Positions 58,090 through 64,000 of a stretch of DNA of 64,000 nucleotides are shown one piece after another. Source of the DNA: Methylobacter tundripaludum SV96 (lineage in GTDB: Bacteria > Pseudomonadota > Gammaproteobacteria > Methylococcales > Methylomonadaceae); the NCBI RefSeq assembly GCF_000190755.2, contig NZ_JH109154.1, positions 62,001 to 126,000 of the forward strand. The letters run 5' to 3'. The notes beneath the pieces are model-generated. The model saw nothing but the letters and a program-made list of their open reading frames with translations. It was not told the DNA's origin and made no database searches. The number at the start of each line of letters is the position of its first letter. The first letter of the stretch is position 1. The position numbers and the translations under genes were made by a program.

Positions 58090-58120
58090 AAGCTCTGTAA
58101 GAATTATGCAGAGCTTTAAT
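58090..58120 (+). terminator. Weak hairpin after ihfB
   Basis: AAGCTCTG (58090-58097) and CAGAGCTT (58109-58116) form an 8-bp stem with an 11-base loop, followed by only TAATGTT. Terminator function is plausible for ihfB. Confidence 0.55.
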
Positions 58121-58164
58121 GTTACCGATATTGAGTAAAAAACGTTACGCTTTACCCCTTCTTT

Positions 58165-58761
58165 TTATCCCCATTCCAATTTAAGTTTTTGCCTGTTCAA
58201 TGCCAGCCATTGAATCGCAATAATGGGTATTGCCGATTCTATCTCGCCATTTTCCAGCATCAAATACGCCTCATCAAAATCAACGGCACGTACCAATATA
58301 TCTTCGTCCTCATGGTCTAAGCCATGAATGCCGCCCACTTGAGTACTATCCACTTTACCGCAAAACAGGGTGATCCATTCTGAGAAAGCGCCCGGCGTGG
58401 TATAAAACTCATTAATAACCATTAATTGCTGAATTTCACAACCTGCTTCCTCCAGAGATTCCCGATAAGCAACTTCCTCAGCGGTCTCACCTTCTTCAAT
58501 TGCTCCCGCAACAATCTCTACGAGCCAAGCTCTATCAGGGTTTAGAATTGCGCCCGTCCTGAATTGTTCGATCAACACCACCTTATCGGCATGAGGATCA
58601 TATAACAAAACCGCGACGCAACTGCCACGCATGAATAACTCACGCGTTATTTCGGAACTCCATCCCCCGCCAAACATCGTATGTTTAAGACGATATTTTT
58701 CCACTCGGAAAAAACCTTGATAAACGATTTCTGTGCTTAAAATTTCAAATTGTTTATCCAT
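58165..58761 (-). CDS. nudF: NUDIX hydrolase, ADP-ribose pyrophosphatase type
   Basis: A 198-aa cytoplasmic hydrolase with the Nudix box starting GAIEEGETAEEVAYRESLEE and closing AG, matching G-x5-E-x7-R-E-x-x-E-E. The N-terminal beta strands (VYQGFFRVEKYRLKH) and loop LIEQFRTGAILNPDRAWLVEIVAG match the ADP-ribose pyrophosphatase subfamily. ATG 58761 is chosen; an upstream frame lies inside the next gene. Overlaps the sorbosone-dehydrogenase-like gene by eight bases. Confidence 0.92.
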   Translation of the reverse strand: MDKQFEILSTEIVYQGFFRVEKYRLKHTMFGGGWSSEITRELFMRGSCVAVLLYDPHADKVVLIEQFRTGAILNPDRAWLVEIVAGAIEEGETAEEVAYRESLEEAGCEIQQLMVINEFYTTPGAFSEWITLFCGKVDSTQVGGIHGLDHEDEDILVRAVDFDEAYLMLENGEIESAIPIIAIQWLALNRQKLKLEWG

Positions 58762-59878
58762 GATTACCTTTGTACTCAACTCTATAAATGACTCCGAGTT
58801 TATCATCGCTAATCAACAAACTGCCATCCGGCATTTCCAGAATATCGACGGGACGTCCAAGCACCTTATCGTCTTTGGTTAACCAGCCGTCGATAAAAAC
58901 CTGTTCCGAAACGGGTTTGCCTTGCTTGAATTTTACCAAGGCAACGCGATAACCTTGCGGTTCAGACCGATTCCATGAACCGTGTTCCGCAACAAATAAC
59001 TGATTTTTATATTCGACAGAAAATTGCTTGCCCCGATAAAAACGCAGTCCCAACGGCGCCATATGCGCCTTAAACTTCCACACCGGTGCGGTAAATTGTC
59101 GACATTTCTTATCTGCGCTAAATTCCGGATCAGGAATGTCACCGCCGTGGCAATAAGGAAAACCAAAATGTTCTCCGGTAGTTGTCCACTGATTAAGCTC
59201 ATCGGGCGGCAGATCATCGCCTAAATAATCGCGGCCATTATCGGTAAAAAACAAGCTATTGGTTTCCGGTTGCCAGTCAAAACCAACCGAACTTCTGATG
59301 CCTCTGGCAAGTATCTCAAAACCGCTGCCGTCTGCATTTAACCTGACTAGCGACGAATAGATCGGTTTTTCAGGTTCGCAAATATTACACGGCGCTCCGA
59401 CTGAGGTGTACAGCTTGTTATCGGGGCCAAAGCGCAGATACTTCCAGCCGTGATGCTGCTCTGATGGAAACTGATCGTAAACCACAACGGGTTTAGGCGG
59501 ATTCGCCAACTGCTGCGTGATGCGGTCGAACCGAATAATGCGATTAACTTCGGCCACGTACAGTGAATCGTCCCTGTAAGCAACGCCGTTGGGCATATAT
59601 AAATGACTGGCGATAACATATGACTTATCCGCTACGCCATCGCTATTGCTGTCCTGTACGGCATAAACCGACCCTTCAGATCCTGTACCCACAAACACCG
59701 TACCGTTATCGCCCAAGGCCAAACTACGGGCATTGGGCAGATTATCGGCAAAAATAGACAGAGTGAAACCTGCGGGTACATGCAGTTGCTTTATAATATT
59801 CTGATGACTGTTTTGTAGCGCAACAGCTAAACAAGGATTAATTAAAAATAAAGCCAGCAGTATTGTTTTAATATGCAT
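58754..59878 (-). CDS. PQQ-type sorbosone/glucose dehydrogenase-like beta-propeller protein
   Basis: A 374-aa exported protein, signal peptide MHIKTILLALFLINPCLAVA. Six-bladed propeller of the sorbosone dehydrogenase family: LPNARSLALGDNGTVFVGTG, MPNGVAYRDDSLYVAE, HHGWKYLRFGPDNKLYTSVGAP, SSVGFDWQPETNSLFFTDNG and LRFYRGKQFSVEYKNQLFVAEHG with SWNRSEP. The first strongly resembles the PQQ-binding sites, but no PQQ-synthesis gene is near, so the cofactor is inferred. GGAGGG precedes ATG 59878. It overlaps the NUDIX gene and is co-transcribed with it. Confidence 0.87.
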   Translation of the reverse strand: MHIKTILLALFLINPCLAVALQNSHQNIIKQLHVPAGFTLSIFADNLPNARSLALGDNGTVFVGTGSEGSVYAVQDSNSDGVADKSYVIASHLYMPNGVAYRDDSLYVAEVNRIIRFDRITQQLANPPKPVVVYDQFPSEQHHGWKYLRFGPDNKLYTSVGAPCNICEPEKPIYSSLVRLNADGSGFEILARGIRSSVGFDWQPETNSLFFTDNGRDYLGDDLPPDELNQWTTTGEHFGFPYCHGGDIPDPEFSADKKCRQFTAPVWKFKAHMAPLGLRFYRGKQFSVEYKNQLFVAEHGSWNRSEPQGYRVALVKFKQGKPVSEQVFIDGWLTKDDKVLGRPVDILEMPDGSLLISDDKLGVIYRVEYKGNHG

Positions 59879-59990
59879 GAGAATACCCTCCATCAATAAA
59901 CTTAAGCTATGTTAGCACCCTGAAAACGGATTGAATTTATTTATTCAATCCCCATATAGATTAAACCTTAACTTATCAAAAGGCTCAAAC

Positions 59991-60866
59991 ATGATGCGTA
60001 TTTTTCTTTTTCTGGCGACTAATGCGGCCATATTGGTTGTGGTCAGTATTATTTTTAATGTTTTAGGTTTAAGCGGCACTCTGGATGCTCAAGGCATCGA
60101 CCTTAACCTGAATGCACTTTTAGTCATGTCTGCCATCATCGGCATGACCGGTTCCGTTATTTCCTTGGCGATGTCTAAATGGTCGGCAAAAAGAGCGATG
60201 GGTGTACACGTTATCGAACGCCCCCAAAATCAAACCGAGCAATGGCTGATCGACATCGTGGCAAGACAAGCCAGACAAGCGGGAATCGGTATGCCGGAAG
60301 TCGGCATATTCCAGACTCCCGAGTCCAATGCCTTTGCTACCGGCATGAGCAAAAACAGTGCGTTGGTAGCGGTCAGTACCGGTTTGCTGCAAAACATGAA
60401 CGCCGATGAAGTTGAAGCCGTTGTCGGTCATGAAATCAGCCATGTTGCCAACGGCGATATGGTGACGATGGCCTTAATGCAGGGCGTGGTAAATACCTTT
60501 GTTTACTTTTTTGCGACCATCATCGGTCATCTTGTCGACCGGGTTGTGTTTAAAACCGAACGCGGTTACGGCCCGGCCTATTACATCACCCAGATGGCGG
60601 CTCAAGTCGTTTTGGGGATTTTAGCTTCTATGCTGGTCATGTGGTTCTCCCGTTACCGGGAATTCAAGGCGGATGCCGGTGGCGCAAACTTGGCAGGACG
60701 GGAAAAAATGATCGGCGCTCTGCGTGCATTGCAGCGCGGTCATGAAGCGGAAGACCTGCCGGGACAACTGGCGGCATTCGGCATTAACGGCGATGGCGTG
60801 AGCAAGTTGTTTATGAGCCATCCTCCATTGGAAGAGCGTATCGCAGCGTTACAAAACAACCGTTAA
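59991..60866 (+). CDS. htpX: Membrane protease HtpX
   Basis: Zinc metalloprotease of the inner membrane that removes misfolded membrane proteins, 291 aa. Starts MMRIFLFLATNAAIL like E. coli HtpX. Four membrane segments; the zinc motif H147-E148-I-S-H151 in VVGHEISHVANGD and the third ligand region SRYREFKADAGGA. An upstream frame extension (59931) is rejected. Complete. Confidence 0.96.
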   Translation: MMRIFLFLATNAAILVVVSIIFNVLGLSGTLDAQGIDLNLNALLVMSAIIGMTGSVISLAMSKWSAKRAMGVHVIERPQNQTEQWLIDIVARQARQAGIGMPEVGIFQTPESNAFATGMSKNSALVAVSTGLLQNMNADEVEAVVGHEISHVANGDMVTMALMQGVVNTFVYFFATIIGHLVDRVVFKTERGYGPAYYITQMAAQVVLGILASMLVMWFSRYREFKADAGGANLAGREKMIGALRALQRGHEAEDLPGQLAAFGINGDGVSKLFMSHPPLEERIAALQNNR

Positions 60867-60883
60867 TTAACTATAAGTATAAA

Positions 60884-60925
60884 ACCACGAAGACACGAAG
60901 AAATGAAGCTTCGTGTCTTCGTGGT
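60884..60925. repeat. CACGAAG-family palindromic repeat, copy 3 (short)
   Basis: Perfect 17-bp inverted repeat: ACCACGAAGACACGAAG at 60884-60900 and its exact complement at 60909-60925, loop of eight. It follows htpX and may serve as its terminator. Confidence 0.9.
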
Positions 60926-60962
60926 GAATCATTTTTATGCTTAAGTTGATGCTGATATTATC

Positions 60963-61190
60963 ATGACCCAACACCAATACATCCGCTTTGCGCTAAAACT
61001 GTCATACGACCAGTACCTTAAGGTCTATCAAGGCATTGCCAAAAATGTTTCCGTTATCGCCGATGATGGCAGAAGAGTCGCTTTTCCGGCGGGCAGGATT
61101 CAATCTTTTTTGACCAAACAAGGTATCAACGGTTATTTTGAAATGGAATTAACGCCTGAAAACAAATTCGTCAGTATCAAAAAACTGTAA
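60963..61190 (+). CDS. DUF2835 family protein
   Basis: A 75-aa cytoplasmic protein matching DUF2835, a family mostly of gammaproteobacteria (LSYDQYLKVYQGIAKNVSVI, DGRRVAFPAGRIQSFLTKQG, ELTPENKFVSIKKL). Function unknown; a small PilZ-like beta barrel is one possibility. Complete, no obvious operon partner. Confidence 0.85.
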   Translation: MTQHQYIRFALKLSYDQYLKVYQGIAKNVSVIADDGRRVAFPAGRIQSFLTKQGINGYFEMELTPENKFVSIKKL

Positions 61191-61207
61191 CAATTTCAGT
61201 AACCAAA

Positions 61208-61293
61208 AATGGAACGCAGATGACGCCGATACTTATGATCAACACAGATAATTCAATAAAATCATAAATTATCAGCGCCATCTGCGTTCAATT
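61208..61293. repeat. Interspersed palindromic repeat (family D), copy 2
   Basis: Left end ATGGAACGCAGATGACGCCG and right end CAGCGCCATCTGCGTTC are imperfect inverted repeats. Same family as 50648-50741, lying between DUF2835 and lpdA. Confidence 0.85.
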
Positions 61294-61377
61294 GGTTTTG
61301 ATGGCATTGAATAGTCATACCAATAAAGGGGCATGGTTATCTGCCTTTTAGATACCAATAAATTCTTAACACTCTAA

Positions 61378-62799
61378 TTGATTGAAGGTGTGCAATTGAA
61401 AACAGAAGTTCTGGTGCTGGGCGGTGGTCCTGGAGGCTACACAGCGGCATTTCGTGTGGCCGATTTAGGGAAACAAGTTACTTTGGTTGAGCGTTATCCG
61501 GTTTTGGGCGGGGTTTGTTTAAATGTCGGCTGCATTCCGTCAAAAACCTTGTTGCATGTGGCGGCGGTGCTCAATGAAGCCAAAGAGATTAATTCGGCCG
61601 GGATCGGTTTTGCAGAACCCGACATTGATCTGGATAAACTGAGAGGCTGGAAAAACACCATCAGTTCCCAGTTAACTACGGGCTTGGCGGCGTTGGCAAA
61701 GCAGCGCAACGTAACGGTTGTTAAAGGCATCGGGCGTTTTATTTCCGACGCGCAGGTGTTGGTTGAAGACGGTGACGACACCCAGACCCTAGAGTTTGCA
61801 CAGGCCATTATCGCGGTCGGCTCCCAGCCGGTAAAAATACCGTCGTTTCCCAATGACGATCCCAGGCTGATGGATTCCACCGATGCGCTCAAGCTTGAGA
61901 GTATCCCGAAAAAACTGTTGATTATCGGCGGCGGCATCATCGGCCTGGAAATGGCAACCGTTTATAATGCGCTGGGCAGCAAAATCACCGTGGTTGAAAT
62001 GCAGGATCAGATTATCCCCGGTTGCGACAAGGATCTGGTCAGGCCGTTAATGCAGCGGATCAAAAAGCAATACGACAATATTTTTCTGGAAACCCAAGTA
62101 ACAAATATTGAAGCGTTGCCGGAAGGCTTGAAAGTCAGCTTCAACGGTAAAGACGCTCCAGAAACCGATGTATTCAATAAAGTGCTGGTCGCAGTGGGCA
62201 GACGGCCCAACGGTCATTTAATCGATGCCGACAAAGCCGGGGTTAATGTCGATGAGCGCGGCTTTATCAGCGTCGATAAACAACAGCGCAGTAACGTAAA
62301 ACATATCTTTGCGATCGGCGATGTGGTGGGCAACCCGATGCTGGCACATAAAGCGTCGCATGAAGGTAAAATAGCGGCCGAAGTGATTGCCGGTATGGCG
62401 ACCGAGTGGCGGGCCTTGACCATTCCTTCCGTCGCGTATACCGATCCTGAAATAGCCTGGATGGGCTTGACTGAGAATGCCGCTAAAGCGCAGGACATCG
62501 CTTATGAAAAAGCGGCCTTCCCCTGGGCGGCCAGCGGTCGGTCATTAAGCATCGGGCGCAAGGAAGGCGTAACTAAATTGCTTAGCGACAAACAAACCGG
62601 ACGCATTCTTGGCGCCGGTATCGTCGGCACTCATGCCGGTGAATTGATTGCGGAAGCCGTATTGGCGTTGGAGATGGGCGCGGGTGTTGAAGATTTGGCC
62701 TTAACGGTTCATGCGCATCCTACCTTGGCCGAAACCCTGGGCTTTTCAGCAGAAATGATGGAAGGCACTATTACTGATTTATTTATTAAGAGACGATGA
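61378..62799 (+). CDS. lpdA: Dihydrolipoyl dehydrogenase
   Basis: Flavoprotein E3 of 2-oxo-acid dehydrogenases, 473 aa. FAD motif VLVLGGGPGGYTAAFR, redox-active pair C47 and C52 in GGVCLNVGCIPSKTLLH, NAD motif LLIIGGGIIGLEMATVYNALG and the His-Glu pair in VHAHPTLAETLGFS. TTG 61378 gives MIEGVQLKTEVLVLG, similar in length to E. coli; TTG 61396 is an alternative with a GAAGG site. The E1/E2 genes are not in the window. Overlaps the DUF445 gene. Confidence 0.95.
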   Translation: MIEGVQLKTEVLVLGGGPGGYTAAFRVADLGKQVTLVERYPVLGGVCLNVGCIPSKTLLHVAAVLNEAKEINSAGIGFAEPDIDLDKLRGWKNTISSQLTTGLAALAKQRNVTVVKGIGRFISDAQVLVEDGDDTQTLEFAQAIIAVGSQPVKIPSFPNDDPRLMDSTDALKLESIPKKLLIIGGGIIGLEMATVYNALGSKITVVEMQDQIIPGCDKDLVRPLMQRIKKQYDNIFLETQVTNIEALPEGLKVSFNGKDAPETDVFNKVLVAVGRRPNGHLIDADKAGVNVDERGFISVDKQQRSNVKHIFAIGDVVGNPMLAHKASHEGKIAAEVIAGMATEWRALTIPSVAYTDPEIAWMGLTENAAKAQDIAYEKAAFPWAASGRSLSIGRKEGVTKLLSDKQTGRILGAGIVGTHAGELIAEAVLALEMGAGVEDLALTVHAHPTLAETLGFSAEMMEGTITDLFIKRR

Positions 62800-63521
62800 A
62801 AGAACAATTATTGAACAAAAGCTTTATGACCAATTTCCTATCGGTTGCCGTCATCGGTGTCGGCTATGTGAGTCCTGTGCAACCGGAGTTGATCAAATCC
62901 ATCGGCTTTTTCGCCCTTTCCGGAGCCATTACCAATTGGCTGGCCATTTACATGCTGTTTGAAAAAGTGCCTTATTTATACGGTTCCGGCGTGATACCGG
63001 CCCGGTTTGAAGAGTTTAAACTGTCCATTAAGCAGTTGATGATGGTGCAGTTTTTTACCGCAAACAACATCGAACAGTTTATTGAAAACGAGGAACAACA
63101 AGGCAAAAACCTGCTGAATCTGGAACCTTTGCTGAATGCAGTCGATTATGACAAGGTTTACGAAGGCTTGGTGTCTTCGATTATGGGCTCTTCTTTTGGC
63201 GGTATGTTGATGATGATGGGCGGCGAAGAAGCGCTGGTACCGTTAAAAGAACCGTTTACCGAAAAAATGAAAATCACCTTGACCGAAATGGTCGAGTCCG
63301 ACCGCTTTAAATCCGCATTGAAGCAAGGTCTGGATGCCCACAAAATCGGCGGCGACATTGTCGGTAAAATCGAATCAGTGATCGACAAGCGCCTGAATGA
63401 ATTAACCCCGCAGCTGGTCAAGGAAATGGTTCAGGCTATCATCCGTCAGCATCTGGGTTGGCTGGTTGTTTGGGGTGGTATTTTCGGCGGCTTGATGGGC
63501 GCATTATTCGATTTTGCCTGA
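62796..63521 (+). CDS. DUF445 family membrane protein
   Basis: A 241-aa inner-membrane protein of the DUF445 family. An N-terminal helix, the family signature GAITNWLAIYMLFEKVPYLYGSG followed by VIPARFEEFK, a long helical middle and a C-terminal membrane hairpin (WLVVWGGIFGGLMGALFDF). ATG 62796 overlaps the lpdA stop by four bases (ATGA). Function unknown. Confidence 0.9.
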   Translation: MKEQLLNKSFMTNFLSVAVIGVGYVSPVQPELIKSIGFFALSGAITNWLAIYMLFEKVPYLYGSGVIPARFEEFKLSIKQLMMVQFFTANNIEQFIENEEQQGKNLLNLEPLLNAVDYDKVYEGLVSSIMGSSFGGMLMMMGGEEALVPLKEPFTEKMKITLTEMVESDRFKSALKQGLDAHKIGGDIVGKIESVIDKRLNELTPQLVKEMVQAIIRQHLGWLVVWGGIFGGLMGALFDFA

Positions 63522-64000
63522 TGGAAACCATGGAACTGGCTTTTGAGGAATTCGGCGACCCGGATAATAGCCCGCTGATTATCCTGCATGGCTTTTTTGC
63601 CTCGTCGCGTAACTGGCGGCAGATAGCTCAAAGACTGTCTGCCCGGTTTCATGTTTATGTGCCGGACATGCGCAATCATGGGGTATCATCGCATCATCCG
63701 TTAATGGATTATCCGTCCATGGCCGCTGATTTGTTGCGGTTTATTGATGACCGCGGCTTGGAAACAGTCAGCTTGCTGGGGCACAGCATGGGCGGCAAGG
63801 TAGCCATGTGGTTTGCGCTTACAGCTCCGGACAGGGTCAATAAGCTGATTGTGGCTGATATTGCCCCGGTCAGCTACAAACACAGCTTTGATAACACCGT
63901 CCTGGCGTTAAAAACGCTGCCGCTGGCTGAAATCAATAACCGTAAACAGGCCGAAACACTGCTTGCGTCGCGCATACCCGAACTCAGTTATCGCCAATTT
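63521..64000 (+). CDS. Alpha/beta hydrolase, YbfF-like esterase (partial, C-terminus beyond window)
   Basis: Frame open from ATG 63521 to the window edge (160 codons). The oxyanion region IILHGFFASSRNWRQIAQRL, VPDMRNHGVSSHHP and the nucleophile elbow LLGHSMGGKVAMWFALTAP are the YbfF/epoxide-hydrolase-like signature. It overlaps the DUF445 stop by one base, suggesting an lpdA-DUF445-hydrolase transcript. The acid and histidine lie beyond the edge. Confidence 0.88.
   Translation, partial: METMELAFEEFGDPDNSPLIILHGFFASSRNWRQIAQRLSARFHVYVPDMRNHGVSSHHPLMDYPSMAADLLRFIDDRGLETVSLLGHSMGGKVAMWFALTAPDRVNKLIVADIAPVSYKHSFDNTVLALKTLPLAEINNRKQAETLLASRIPELSYRQF

Overview
The window is a chromosomal segment of a gammaproteobacterial methanotroph or methylotroph, most likely of the order Methylococcales. 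This is inferred from a tetrahydromethanopterin (H4MPT) C1-transfer gene set with formaldehyde-activating enzyme, sitting beside typically gammaproteobacterial housekeeping genes (the gyrA-serC-pheA-hisC-tyrA-aroA-cmk-rpsA-ihfB supraoperon, htpX, DUF2835, pntAB). No genus can be fixed from the sequence alone.

Layout. 1-5115 (minus): a B12-riboswitch-controlled operon cbtB-cbtA-2Fe2S ferredoxin-cobN for cobalt uptake and cobalt insertion; cobN runs off the left edge. 5399-11067: a CPA1 Na+/H+ antiporter, a GH63-like glucosidase and a small membrane protein. 11165-21333: the C1 cluster, with a nucleotidyltransferase, HAD phosphatase, beta-RFAP synthase, three ATP-grasp ligases, mch, a CitG-like protein, fae, a HisA-like protein and an MfnF-like protein. 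These would build and use H4MPT and methylofuran, the carriers for formaldehyde oxidation. 21423-26327: a MarR regulator with a Cys-rich tail, a diguanylate cyclase and pntAB. 26328-34375: an accessory island with an unexplained folded element, an exported RHS toxin with a candidate immunity gene, a REP-associated transposase bounded by 23-bp inverted repeats, and a REC-histidine kinase. 34441-46661: a PBP5-type carboxypeptidase, a GH17-like protein, a multicopper oxidase-cupredoxin pair, a CheZ-like protein, a lipoprotein, a substrate-binding-domain sensor kinase, membrane proteins, a low-Mr phosphatase and a dienelactone hydrolase. 46902-58075: the supraoperon. 58165-64000: NUDIX and sorbosone-dehydrogenase-like genes, htpX, DUF2835, lpdA, DUF445 and a truncated alpha/beta hydrolase.

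The most unusual feature is that several small palindromic repeat families are inserted in frame inside cofactor genes. A ~50-bp element coding for HDCMDAGGRAMQGAIAE occurs four times (start of cobN, ferredoxin, twice in one ATP-grasp gene), always in the same orientation and reading frame. It carries its own GGAGGT-N6-ATG. A 95-bp element with 19-bp inverted ends lies in frame in cobN, and a third palindromic family lies in frame in another ATP-grasp gene. cobN also holds a ~96-residue His/Asp tract. Further intergenic repeat families show that the genome is rich in small non-autonomous repeats.
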